A DNA stretch of 64,000 bases from Arthrobacter mangrovi (lineage in GTDB: Bacteria > Actinomycetota > Actinomycetes > Actinomycetales > Micrococcaceae): contig NZ_BRVS01000007.1 in NCBI RefSeq assembly GCF_026011795.1, positions 62,001 through 126,000 of the forward strand, written 5' to 3'. This document shows positions 18,182 through 26,865 of the stretch, piece by piece. The notes beneath the pieces are model-generated. The model was not told the origin of the DNA and ran no database searches. It saw only the letters and a list, made by a program, of their open reading frames with translations. The translations under genes were made by a program, and so were the position numbers. Each line of letters begins with the position of its first letter. The stretch's first letter is position 1.

Positions 18182-19048
18182 TCAGTGCCGCTTGCCGAAG
18201 ATGCTGATCGTGAAGCGGGCCTCGACGCCCGACCGGGGCGCCTCCGCGGCCTTGTCCAGGGCTGCCGGATCGACGTGGTGCGCATTCGGGCCCATCATGA
18301 CGAGGTTGCGCAGATCCTCCGGATCCAGTTCCAGGGGCACCACCAGCTCCTCGGCGCCCTCGGGTTCAAAACTGCTGCCGAGGGAGGCAGCCAGCCGTTC
18401 GGCCTTATCCGTGTCGATGGCCAGCAGCGGGACGATCCTCCGCAGCGCCTCCAGGTGGCCGGGAGCGGGCGTGACCACCAGGAGCCGGCCCCCGGGGCGC
18501 AGGATCCGGGCGTACTCCTCGGGGTTCCGTGGTGCAAAGATATTCAGCACGAGGTCCGCCGCGCCGTCCGCCAGGGGGAGTGGCCGCCACAGATCCCAGA
18601 CCACGCAGAGCGCCTGCGGACACGTGCGGGCGGCGCGGCGCAGGGCATACTTCGACAGGTCAAGCGCCACCGCGCGGCACTGTGGCAGGGACGCAAGAAC
18701 CGGGGCCAGGTAGTGTCCGGTGCCGGCGCCCGCGTCCACCACGACCGGCTCGGCGGTGCCGGCCAGCAGCTGTGCAGCCGCAGCACGAACGGCCTCCATC
18801 AGCGGACGGTAGTGGCCGGCGTCGAGGAACGCCGCGCGGGCTGCCACCATGTCAGCGGTGTCCGGAATGAACGAAGTGCCTTTCCCGGTCAGCAGATTGA
18901 CGTATCCCTGCCTGGCGCCGTCGAAAGCGTGCCCGGCGGTACAGCGGAGGCCGCCGGCCGCTGTGTCCGATGCCGCCGCCATTGCGGCGGAGCAGACGGG
19001 GCAGCGGAGCAAAGCGACCGCGTCGAGCGGTTCCGGGAGGGGCGGCAT
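18182..19048 (-). CDS. 23S rRNA (guanine-N1)-methyltransferase, RlmA type
   Basis: A 288-residue SAM-dependent methyltransferase. An N-terminal zinc-binding unit (LRCPVCSAAM ... LRCTAGHAFD, with CxxC and CxxxH) precedes the Rossmann domain with VVDAGAGTGHYLAPVL (motif I) and LVLNIFAPRNPEEYARILRPGGRLLVV. This architecture is that of RlmA(I/II)/TlrB enzymes, which methylate G745 or G748 of 23S rRNA; the TlrB branch affects macrolide binding. Sequence alone does not decide which base is modified. The start is probably leaderless (see 19055-19060). Confidence 0.85.
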   Translation of the reverse strand: MPPLPEPLDAVALLRCPVCSAAMAAASDTAAGGLRCTAGHAFDGARQGYVNLLTGKGTSFIPDTADMVAARAAFLDAGHYRPLMEAVRAAAAQLLAGTAEPVVVDAGAGTGHYLAPVLASLPQCRAVALDLSKYALRRAARTCPQALCVVWDLWRPLPLADGAADLVLNIFAPRNPEEYARILRPGGRLLVVTPAPGHLEALRRIVPLLAIDTDKAERLAASLGSSFEPEGAEELVVPLELDPEDLRNLVMMGPNAHHVDPAALDKAAEAPRSGVEARFTISIFGKRH

Positions 19049-19054
19049 AGACCG

Positions 19055-19060
19055 ATCCTA
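19055..19060 (-). promoter_or_regulatory. Putative -10 box of leaderless rRNA methyltransferase gene
   Basis: On the minus strand TAGGAT ends 6 bases before the ATG at 19048, with no ribosome site. Confidence 0.45.
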
Positions 19061-19081
19061 GCCGCCGGCGGCACGGCGGAT

Positions 19082-19711
19082 TCAGAAGCCCAGTTCTGCG
19101 CGGGCGCGCGTGATGTCCGGCTGCGCCCAGCGGTGGGTGTATTCGAGGTTGCTGCAGAGCGACCGGCTCAGCGCCTTGTCGATGTAGATCGTGCCGTCCA
19201 GATGGTCGGTCTCGTGCTGGGCGATCCGTGCCTGCCAGCCGCTGAACTCGACCTCGGCACGGAGACCGTCCGCCCGCTGGTAGCTCAGTTCGACCCGGCG
19301 GTGCCGCTCCACCACGGCCTGGTATCCCGTGAAAGAAAGACAGCCCTCGTAGAAGGCCGCGGTCCCGCCGTCCAGGGGGCGGTAGGCCGGGTTGATCACC
19401 GCCAGGAAATCGAGGGGCTCCCGCTGGCGCGTGCTCGCGACCTCGCGCGACACCTCATACCGGTCCTCGAGCACGGCGATCCGGAGCGGGATGCCCAGCT
19501 GCGGAGCCGCCAATCCCACGCCCGGCGCGGCATGCATGACGCGGCGCATCAGCTTGAGCAGGGCGTCCAGGACCGTGTCATCCAGTTGGCCGTCGTAGGT
19601 CACGGCCGGACGCCGAAGCACCGGATGGCCGACCTGGACGATCGCCGGCAGCGGCTCCGCGAGGATGTCTTCCACGGCGGAGCGGATTGACGACGGCGAG
19701 GGCTCACTCAT
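19082..19711 (-). CDS. def: Peptide deformylase
   Basis: Removes the formyl group from the N-terminal methionine of new proteins, using a bound metal ion. The 209-residue product has all three motifs: GVGLAAPQLG (64-73), EGCLS (122-126, ligand Cys124) and HETDH (166-170, ligands His166 and His170, catalytic Glu167). The N-terminal extension of about 25 residues is common in actinobacteria. It lies upstream of, and in the same direction as, the rRNA methyltransferase gene. Confidence 0.95.
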   Translation of the reverse strand: MSEPSPSSIRSAVEDILAEPLPAIVQVGHPVLRRPAVTYDGQLDDTVLDALLKLMRRVMHAAPGVGLAAPQLGIPLRIAVLEDRYEVSREVASTRQREPLDFLAVINPAYRPLDGGTAAFYEGCLSFTGYQAVVERHRRVELSYQRADGLRAEVEFSGWQARIAQHETDHLDGTIYIDKALSRSLCSNLEYTHRWAQPDITRARAELGF

Positions 19712-19979
19712 GCGCGCGGATCCGGCCTTTCGGGGGTTCTAGTTCGGGGTGCGGGTCTCTTCCCATCTTGCCCGAGGAACGGCCCCCGGCGGAACGAAAC
19801 GATAGGCAACGCCCGGCACCCCGGCATGCTCCGTCGTCGTACACCCTGGACACCCTTCGGCGCGGGGACAGCCCGGTCCGGGCGCACGGGACCGGGCACT
19901 GGACATCTACCCGGCAGCGTGGCACGATCGCGCACGTGCCCGCCAAACCCGAAACGGATCACCTCCGCGACTGCGCCGC

Positions 19980-20300
19980 GTGCGCGACCGGATGGACAGC
20001 GAGTACGCGCAGCCGCTGGACGTGGAGGCACCCGCCCGCGGAGCGAACATGTCAGCCTGGCACCTCAGCCGCCGGTTCCGGCGTGCCTACGGTGAATCTC
20101 CCTACTCTTACCTGGTGACGCGGCGGACCGAACGCGCGATGGCCCTGCTGCGCGCGGGCGGCCTCAGCGTCACGGACGTCTGCTTGGCCGTGGGTTGTTC
20201 GTCGCTGGGAACTTTCAGCACACGGTTCACGGAACTGGTCGGGTTTCCACCCAGCGTGTACCGCCGCCGGGCCTCGCGGGGGACCCCGCGGGCAACCTGA
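19980..20300 (+). CDS. AraC-family DNA-binding protein, probably frameshifted at its N-terminus
   Basis: The 106-residue frame covers the two helix-turn-helix units of an AraC domain (MSAWHLSRRFRRAYGESPYSYL; LSVTDVCLAVGCSSLGTFSTRFTELVGFPPSVYR). GTG 19980 has no ribosome site. The frame just upstream reads LRRLRR before the GTG, while the other frame from GTG 19936 reads VPAKPETDHLR; a single missing base near 19968 would join them into the expected N-terminus. So this is either a gene with a one-base deletion, a sequencing error, or a short form starting at 19980. Regulators of this type often sit beside a VOC gene; none follows here. Confidence 0.6.
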   Translation: MRDRMDSEYAQPLDVEAPARGANMSAWHLSRRFRRAYGESPYSYLVTRRTERAMALLRAGGLSVTDVCLAVGCSSLGTFSTRFTELVGFPPSVYRRRASRGTPRAT

Positions 20301-20483
20301 TCCGCCTCCAGAAACTGCGCTGAACCGCCCCGCCGGCTCGCCCCGTCCTGCATCCAGTGGACGCGGGTCTCCGCTGGCCCTGCGGACGGCCCGGTCGAAT
20401 AAGGTAGACAGCGGACCCTGGCCTGCAGGCGCACCGCTCCGGGCCGACCGCTGCCGGCAAATCCGACGAGAGATGGAGACACG

Positions 20484-22871
20484 ATGAGCATGCCCACGGG
20501 GACGACCGCCGAGTCGCAGGCGGTGCCCGCCGCGGACAGCCACGACCTGATCCGGGTCGAGGGCGCGCGGGTGAACAATCTCAAAGACGTCAGCGTCGAG
20601 ATTCCCAAGCGCCGCCTGACCGTGTTCACCGGCGTCTCGGGTTCGGGCAAGAGCTCGCTGGTCTTCGGCACGATCGCCGCGGAGTCGCAGCGGATGATCA
20701 ACGAGACCTACAGCGCCTTCGTCCAGGGCTTCATGCCGACGCTGGCACGGCCCGAGGTGGACCTGCTCGAAGGGTTGACGACGGCGATCATCGTGGACCA
20801 GGAGCGGATGGGCGCCAACCCCCGTTCGACCGTCGGCACGGCCACCGACGCCAACGCCCTGCTGCGCATCCTCTTCAGCAGGCTGGGGGACCCGCACATC
20901 GGGTCGCCAAACGCCTACTCGTTCAACATTCCCACGGTGAAGGCGAGCGGGGCAATCACCGTGGAGCGCGGCGCCAAGACCAAGGCCGAGAAGGCGACCT
21001 TCAACCGGCTCGGGGGCATGTGCCCGCGATGCGAAGGAATGGGCTCGGTCAGCGACTTTGATCTGTCGGCACTGTATGACGACAGCAAATCCCTCTCGGA
21101 AGGTGCCCTGACCGTTCCCGGCTACAGCATGGACGGCTGGTACGGCCGGATCTTCAGCGGTGCCGGCCTGCCGATGGACAAGCCGATCGCGAAGTTCTCC
21201 AAGAAGGACCTGCACAAGCTGCTCTACAGCGAGCCGGAAAAGATCAAGGTCGAGGGCGTCAGCCTGACGTACGAGGGCCTCATCCCAAAGATCCAGAAGT
21301 CCATGCTGTCGAAGGATCGTGAGGCGATGCAGCCGCACGTGCGGGCCTTCGTCGACCGGGCCATCACCTTCACCACCTGCCCTGACTGCGGCGGCACCCG
21401 CCTGGCACCGGAGGCGCTGTCATCGAAGATCCGCGGCAAGAACATCGCCGACGTCTGCGCCATGCAGATCAACGACCTGGCCGGGTGGGTGAGGGAACTG
21501 GATGAGCCTTCGGTAGCACCGCTGCTGAGGGGACTGCAGCATCTGCTCGATTCCTTCGCCGAGATAGGACTCGGCTACCTTTCCCTGGACCGGCCCGCGG
21601 GCACGTTGTCCGGGGGAGAGGCCCAGCGGACCAAGATGATCCGCCACCTCGGCTCCTCGCTCACAGACGTCACCTACGTCTTCGACGAGCCCACGATCGG
21701 CCTGCACCCGCACGACATCCAGCGGATGAACAACCTGCTCCTGCAACTGCGGGACAAGGGCAATACCGTCCTCGTCGTGGAACACAAGCCGGAGACCATC
21801 GCTATCGCCGACCACGTCGTCGACCTTGGACCGGCCGCCGGCACCGGTGGCGGCAGCATCTGCTTCGAGGGGACCGTCGAGGGACTGCAGGCAAGCGACA
21901 CCATCACCGGCCGCCACCTCGGCGACACAACGAGGTTGAAGGAGTCCGTCCGTCCCTCCACGGGCGCTCTCGAAATCCGCGGCGCGTCGACCCACAACCT
22001 CAAGAGCGTGGATGTCGACGTCCCGCTCGGGCTGCTCTGCGTCGTCACGGGCGTGGCGGGCTCGGGAAAGAGTTCCCTCATCCACGGGTCGGTGGCCCGC
22101 AGGGAGGGCGTGGTCGTGATAGACCAGAGCGCCATCAAGGGATCCCGGCGCAGCAATCCGGCCACGTACAGCGGCCTGCTGGAGCCGATCCGCAAGGCCT
22201 TCGCAAAAGCGAACGGGGTCAAGCCGGCGCTCTTCAGCTCCAATTCCGAGGGCGCGTGCCCCACGTGCAACGGTGCCGGCGTGATCTACACCGACCTGGG
22301 CGTGATGGCGACAGTCGAGTCCACTTGCGAGGATTGCGACGGCAAGCGGTTCCAGGCCGCGGTGCTCGAGTTCACCTTGGGTGGCCGGAACATCGCCGAG
22401 GTGCTGGCGATGCCGGTGGCGGAGGCTGAGGATTTTTTTGGCGCCGGCGAGGCCCGCACACCCGCCGCCCACAAGATTCTCGACCGCCTCAAGGACGTGG
22501 GACTCGGCTACCTGACCCTTGGCCAGCCGCTCACCACCCTGTCCGGCGGCGAGCGGCAGCGGCTCAAGCTGGCCGCCCAGATGGCGGAGAAGGGCGACGT
22601 CTACGTCCTGGATGAACCGACTACCGGCCTCCACCTCGCCGATGTCGAGCAGTTGCTGGGCCTGCTCGACCGCCTCGTCGATGCCGGCAAGTCGGTGATC
22701 GTTATCGAACACCACCAGGCGGTCATGGCCCATGCCGACTGGATCATTGACCTCGGCCCCGGAGCCGGCCACGACGGCGGCAGGGTCGTCTTTGAGGGCA
22801 CGCCCAGTGAACTCGTCCGGGACCGGTCCACGCTTACCGGCGAGCACCTCGCCGCGTACGTCGGCCGTTGA
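20484..22871 (+). CDS. UvrA-like ABC ATPase (UvrA2/drug-resistance type)
   Basis: A 795-residue protein with two UvrA-type ATPase modules: Walker A GVSGSGKS and GVAGSGKS, signatures LSGGEAQR and LSGGERQR, Walker B VFDEPTIGLHP and VLDEPTTGLH, and zinc-binding pairs CPRCEG/CPDCGG and CPTCNG/CEDCDG. It is about 150 residues shorter than housekeeping UvrA because the UvrB-binding insert is missing, which places it among UvrA2/DrrC-like proteins. Such proteins are linked to tolerance of DNA-binding drugs or damage without normal UvrB coupling. GAGATGGAG upstream supports ATG 20484. Confidence 0.88.
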   Translation: MSMPTGTTAESQAVPAADSHDLIRVEGARVNNLKDVSVEIPKRRLTVFTGVSGSGKSSLVFGTIAAESQRMINETYSAFVQGFMPTLARPEVDLLEGLTTAIIVDQERMGANPRSTVGTATDANALLRILFSRLGDPHIGSPNAYSFNIPTVKASGAITVERGAKTKAEKATFNRLGGMCPRCEGMGSVSDFDLSALYDDSKSLSEGALTVPGYSMDGWYGRIFSGAGLPMDKPIAKFSKKDLHKLLYSEPEKIKVEGVSLTYEGLIPKIQKSMLSKDREAMQPHVRAFVDRAITFTTCPDCGGTRLAPEALSSKIRGKNIADVCAMQINDLAGWVRELDEPSVAPLLRGLQHLLDSFAEIGLGYLSLDRPAGTLSGGEAQRTKMIRHLGSSLTDVTYVFDEPTIGLHPHDIQRMNNLLLQLRDKGNTVLVVEHKPETIAIADHVVDLGPAAGTGGGSICFEGTVEGLQASDTITGRHLGDTTRLKESVRPSTGALEIRGASTHNLKSVDVDVPLGLLCVVTGVAGSGKSSLIHGSVARREGVVVIDQSAIKGSRRSNPATYSGLLEPIRKAFAKANGVKPALFSSNSEGACPTCNGAGVIYTDLGVMATVESTCEDCDGKRFQAAVLEFTLGGRNIAEVLAMPVAEAEDFFGAGEARTPAAHKILDRLKDVGLGYLTLGQPLTTLSGGERQRLKLAAQMAEKGDVYVLDEPTTGLHLADVEQLLGLLDRLVDAGKSVIVIEHHQAVMAHADWIIDLGPGAGHDGGRVVFEGTPSELVRDRSTLTGEHLAAYVGR

Positions 22872-23777
22872 GCGGGCCTGGGAGGGGCCGAGTAGCCTCT
22901 CCCAGCCGCCCCTTCGCTCCGGGGACAGCGGGCAGCGGCGCGCTTAAGGGGGAGTGGTGGCAACTGCAGCGCCCTCAGAATATGGCACTTCGCGGGCTGC
23001 TCCGAGGCCCGTTGCCAAGCGTGACTGCACGAGCGGGAAGATCCTGGTGCGACGGCTGCGGTCACCGCACCGCTCATCAAGCCGACGGCAACCGCGCAGG
23101 CCCGGCGGTGCGGCACCAAGTGTGGGACTGGCAGGAGGGATGAGCCCGCACGGTATTTCCATGCCGAATTGCTCGAATCTCGGCCATGCGGGGCAATCGA
23201 GCCCCCATTGTGGTAGTTATGTCAAGTTAAGCCTCTTTGCACGCCGCCAAGGGCGCTGCCAGGAAGCGAGACCTGGCAGCCCTCGGACACCTGGCAGCCA
23301 GACTGATGCCAGGCCCACACGATCTTGCCGCCAGCGTGAGCAGCTCGCTCCGTGCGATGAGCCAGCAGCACAGCAACGGAGCTGGGCAAATACAAGCGCA
23401 CCTCGCGGCGACCGATCTTTTCGAAATCGTCAATCCAAGGCGCCAAGCCGCAAGACGCCAGGCTGACTGAGGTTCGCTAATCCGCCTGCAGCACACGGGC
23501 CAACAGAGCTATTTCTCGTCGCGTGCATGTTGAACGGAATAGGGCCAACGTCAGCGAACCGCTGCCGCAAAGCATTAGCTCAAACGGCGGGACGACGGAC
23601 CCCGGAAACCCTGCTTCCGGACCCTTCTCTATTTCGCCGATAATCTACATTATGTCAAGTAGTGGTTTGGGGAGCGCCTGCACTGCCGAGCCGGCCCCTC
23701 CTCCGCTAACTCCATCACCGTCCCGGACATCCCCATGCACGAACAAGGGAAACCGCAATGAGGTAAGGGTTTCGCGG
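22872..23777. other. 906-base gene-poor stretch
   Basis: No convincing gene. A GC-rich hairpin (22878-22905, 10 pairs with one G-U) follows the UvrA-like gene and may terminate it. Further on are a perfect 8-base inverted repeat CTGCCAGG/CCTGGCAG near 23255-23280, extra copies of CCTGGCAG nearby, and an 11-base direct repeat TTATGTCAAGT at 23217-23227 and 23650-23660. A minus-strand frame (23222-23446, TTG start) reads plausible protein but is short, has no ribosome site and matches nothing I know. Confidence 0.5.
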
Positions 23778-24272
23778 TCAGCATTCGCGCCGCGTGGATG
23801 CCTGACTGTCTTCAGTGCTGAGGTCTATAGCCATAAAACGGCTGTGCGGATCGGGCCGGTAATCACCGAAGGGCGCACACTCCCGGAAACCGTGCCGTTT
23901 GTAGAGTCTGCGGGCGGGCGCAAAGAATTCCTCGGTTCCCGTTTCGAGGTTGAGCCGGGTATAGCCACGGTTCCTTGCGGTCTCCAGCAGGTGGATGAGC
24001 ATGCGCACACCGACGCCTCGGCCTCGAACCGCACTGGCGGTTCGCATGGACTTGATCTCACCCGTATCGGGAGCCAGCTCCTTGAGGGCGCCGCAGCCTA
24101 ACAGGGCGCCGGAGTCCCGGACGGACCACAACGTGACGTCCGATGTTGACATGGCATGCCGATCGAGTGCGTGCACGCTCGCCGCGGGAGATATCGCAAG
24201 CATGTCCTTTAGATGTTCGCCAAGCAGGCCGTACACGTCCTCGCTGATCGGCGCCTCGAGTTCAATCCGCAT
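23778..24272 (-). CDS. GNAT-family N-acetyltransferase
   Basis: A 164-residue acetyltransferase. The acetyl-CoA-binding core reads EIKSMRTASAVRGRGVGVRMLIHLLETARNRGYTRLNLETG, with the R/QxxGxG/A motif as RGRGVG, followed by FFAPARRLYKRHGFRECAPFGDY. It resembles the YsnE/YedL-like branch, whose substrates are mostly unknown. The start has AGAAGGG upstream. It is divergent from the monooxygenase gene at 24408. Confidence 0.88.
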   Translation of the reverse strand: MRIELEAPISEDVYGLLGEHLKDMLAISPAASVHALDRHAMSTSDVTLWSVRDSGALLGCGALKELAPDTGEIKSMRTASAVRGRGVGVRMLIHLLETARNRGYTRLNLETGTEEFFAPARRLYKRHGFRECAPFGDYRPDPHSRFMAIDLSTEDSQASTRREC

Positions 24273-24395
24273 GGCAGCCCTTCTGTCTCACTTCCGCGCC
24301 GGGCGTAAGTTGCCCGCACATCGGCCCATCACAGAATACTGACACTCCGGGCTGCCCGACGTGCGCGCGCCCGGGCCGTCGTGCTCCTGCTGAGC

Positions 24396-24401
24396 TATCC
24401 T
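24396..24401 (+). promoter_or_regulatory. Putative -10 box of leaderless monooxygenase gene
   Basis: TATCCT ends 6 bases before ATG 24408, again without a ribosome site. It also argues against the longer start at 24381. Confidence 0.45.
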
Positions 24402-24407
24402 CGGCAG

Positions 24408-25625
24408 ATGGCCACTCCTTCTGCCCTCATTGCAGGGGCCAGCATCGCCGGACCGGCTCTCGCATTCTGGCTTGCGCGCTATGGCTGGCGCACCACGGTC
24501 GTCGAACGGGCACCGGACCTGCGTACCGGCGGACAGAACGTCGACCTCAGAGGCGCCGGACCGGAGGTCATTAGGCGCATGGGATTGGCCGAGCAGGTCC
24601 GCCGTGCACACACGGGCGAGCTGGGACTGGAGTTTGTCGGGGCACACGGCCAGGTCCTGGCGCGCTTTCCGGTTGAAGACACCAGCGGCATGAGCCTGAC
24701 CGCCGAGGCCGAGATTCTGCGCGGCGATCTTGCTGAACTGCTGGTGTCGGCAACACGGGACAGCACCGAGTATCGCTTCGGTGATCGGATCACCAAGGTG
24801 CTGGAGGAAGACCGTGCCGCCCTCGTCACATTCGAACACGCTCCCCCGGAGAGGTTCGATCTAGTGGTCGCCGCGGACGGCATCGGCTCGGGGACCCGCC
24901 GGCTGGTCTTCGGCGACGAACCGGCCGTTCGCTCCCTGGGCGTGGAAGCGACCTGGGCAACCATTCCGCGGACCGCTTCGGATACCAACTGGTGGCGGTG
25001 GTTCAACGCCCCTGGAGGCACCATATCCCTGCGTCCGGACCGCTACGGCACCGTGCGTGCGCTGGTCACCCGCACGCTGTCCCGGTATGAGCGCCGCCAC
25101 CCCGCGGACCAGCGGAGCCCGGAGCAACAGCGGGGCCTGCTGCGCCGGACCTTCGCGTCCGCAGGATGGGAAGCCGACCGCGTGCTCCGGGCATTGGAAG
25201 ACGTCGAGGACCTGTACTTCGAGGTGATGGGTCAAGTGCGCGCTGACCGATGGTCGTCCGGATCTGTCGTCCTCCTGGGTGACGCTGCCTATTGCCCCTC
25301 GCCGGTGAGTGGCATGGGCACAACCCTCGCCCTCGTCGGTGCCTATGTGCTGGCCGGAGAGGTCGCCTCGCATGCCGCCCGGGGCGAAGGGTTGGGCGGG
25401 TACGAGCAAATCATGCGCCCGTGGGCCAACCGGGTGCAGAAACTACCGCCGGGAGTTCCCAGGATCGCCAATCCGATTTCGCGGCCAGGCGTCGCCATCC
25501 TGCGCGCAGCGATCCGCGCCGCCGGCACCCCGATCGCCCGAGGAATCGCCGCGCGCCTAGGCTCAGGCGGCTCCTCGCCGGACGGTTTCGTTCTTCCCGA
25601 TTACACACGCCGCGAGAGGAGCTGA
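24408..25625 (+). CDS. FAD-dependent monooxygenase (aromatic hydroxylase type)
   Basis: A 405-residue flavoprotein. The N-terminal dinucleotide-binding fold reads ALIAGASIAGPALAFWLARYGWRTTVVERAP, the middle has the DG motif VVAADGIGSGTRRLVFG, and the second FAD motif is VVLLGDAAYCPSPVSGMGTTLALVGAYVLAGEV. The layout is that of TetX/PHBH-like hydroxylases, which act on aromatic or drug substrates using NAD(P)H and oxygen. The substrate is not evident. ATG 24408 is preferred because the fold begins right after it. Confidence 0.88.
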   Translation: MATPSALIAGASIAGPALAFWLARYGWRTTVVERAPDLRTGGQNVDLRGAGPEVIRRMGLAEQVRRAHTGELGLEFVGAHGQVLARFPVEDTSGMSLTAEAEILRGDLAELLVSATRDSTEYRFGDRITKVLEEDRAALVTFEHAPPERFDLVVAADGIGSGTRRLVFGDEPAVRSLGVEATWATIPRTASDTNWWRWFNAPGGTISLRPDRYGTVRALVTRTLSRYERRHPADQRSPEQQRGLLRRTFASAGWEADRVLRALEDVEDLYFEVMGQVRADRWSSGSVVLLGDAAYCPSPVSGMGTTLALVGAYVLAGEVASHAARGEGLGGYEQIMRPWANRVQKLPPGVPRIANPISRPGVAILRAAIRAAGTPIARGIAARLGSGGSSPDGFVLPDYTRRERS

Positions 25626-25670
25626 ACCGCCAATGCTCAGAACCGGCCACCCTTCGCGACGAGTGCCTCC

Positions 25671-25676
25671 TACACT
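25671..25676 (+). promoter_or_regulatory. Putative -10 box of leaderless VOC gene
   Basis: TACACT ends 7 bases before ATG 25684. Confidence 0.4.
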
Positions 25677-25683
25677 GAGGTGC

Positions 25684-26061
25684 ATGACATCCCGCATCAG
25701 TGAACTAGTCCTCGACTGCGCCGATCCCGAAAGCCTTGCGAAATTCTGGTGCGGAGTCCTTGGCTACGTGGAACTCGACCGGGAAGACGGAGCCATCGAG
25801 ATCGGCCCGGCCGACGCCGGGTTCGGCGGGCTGCAGCCCACCATCATCCTGAGCCCCAGTAGCGATCCTCGGACCGGAAAGCTGCCCTTGCACATCGACG
25901 TCAATCCAATCGACCGGGACCAGGACGCCGAACTGGAACGCTTGCTCGCACTCGGCGCCCGTCCCGCCGACGTCGGGCAGGCCGGTGACGAACAATGGCA
26001 CGTCCTGGCAGACCCAGAGGGCAACGAGTTCTGCCTTCTGCGCAAGCGCCTCGCGCCCTGA
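25684..26061 (+). CDS. VOC-superfamily (glyoxalase-like) protein
   Basis: A 125-residue single-module protein: SELVLDCADPESLAKFWCGVLGYVEL at the N-terminus and WHVLADPEGNEFCLL at the C-terminus, the two conserved edges of a glyoxalase/bleomycin-resistance-type fold. The middle (LPLHIDVNPIDRDQDAELERLLALGARPADVG) is typical of the small dioxygenase-like subfamily. Its substrate is unknown. The frame is open upstream, but the fold begins at 25684. Confidence 0.82.
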   Translation: MTSRISELVLDCADPESLAKFWCGVLGYVELDREDGAIEIGPADAGFGGLQPTIILSPSSDPRTGKLPLHIDVNPIDRDQDAELERLLALGARPADVGQAGDEQWHVLADPEGNEFCLLRKRLAP

Positions 26062-26340
26062 ACCAGCCGGCCGGCTCCTACAGGTCGGCAAGCAAGGAGC
26101 CTCTCCCCTGCCGACTGTGTGGGCCGCTGCGCCTGTCTATCTTCGGAAGCGAGGCTCCGGACATATTCGAAAGCCTCGCGTGCCATGCGGTGCCACGTTG
26201 CCGCAGTGGCGGCCGTGTCGGCGGCATTGGAGCGCGATAGCCGCGCTGCGCCCGCCGCTCGGATCAGCCACGGAGTCCCCCGCCCGCCGTGCCGCAAGCC
26301 TCGACTCCACACCGTACGGCCGCCGTCGGGAACAACTCTG

Positions 26341-26865
26341 TCACCGCACCAGGACAGCGATCCCGGCAGCTGCGGAAGCCCAAAGGACGCTGGAGAACGT
26401 CCCGAGGATGAACCGTTCGGCGGCACCGGACTGGCCAAGTTCGGAGTAGCGGCCGAGTCCTTTGACCGCCAGGACAACGGCCAGGCCCTCAGGCCAGCCG
26501 GCCAACAGGGTAGATGCGATCGCAGTCCGCTCCAGGACGCCGATCCAGGCGCCGCCGCGGAGCACCGGCTCTTCCTCGGACTCGGCGAGGTTCTCCGGGT
26601 GGGTGGCGTTGTAGGACAGCCTGAGGATCGCGACGGTCACCGGACCGCCGCCGATCGCCGCCGCGGCCACGGCGAATGCGTAGACACCGGCCCCCAGCCC
26701 CGCGTCCCCCAGTGAGGCCAGCAGCCCGGCCAGCCCTAGCAGCAGGACGGTCAGCCCGCTGAGCGTGTACAGGACTGCGTTGCCGCTCCCCCGCATGCGC
26801 TGGAAATACATTGGCGCAGACACCAAGGCAGCGATGCACAGAATGATCAGCCCTGCCGAACTCAA
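26341..26865 (-). CDS. Membrane protein paired with a SatD-like protein
   Basis: A 174-residue protein with about five membrane segments, the first beginning at residue 4 (AGLIILCIAALVSAPMYF). Between membrane segments is the motif GVLERTAIASTLLAGWPEGLAVVLAVKGLGRYSEL, then AERFILGTFSSVLWASAAAG. The start overlaps the stop of the SatD-like gene by 4 bases (26862-26865), so the two are translated together. The pairing recalls the satC/satD genes of streptococci. Function unknown. Confidence 0.75.
   Translation of the reverse strand: MSSAGLIILCIAALVSAPMYFQRMRGSGNAVLYTLSGLTVLLLGLAGLLASLGDAGLGAGVYAFAVAAAAIGGGPVTVAILRLSYNATHPENLAESEEEPVLRGGAWIGVLERTAIASTLLAGWPEGLAVVLAVKGLGRYSELGQSGAAERFILGTFSSVLWASAAAGIAVLVR

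Noticed and set aside
20301-20483. A VOC gene expected after the AraC-type regulator
   Set aside because: The interval is too short and has no such frame; the next gene is the UvrA-like ATPase.
23222-23446. A 74-codon minus-strand frame (TTG start) with a protein-like beginning
   Set aside because: No ribosome site, closed upstream by TAG after about 10 codons, and no recognised family; noted only in the gene-poor region.
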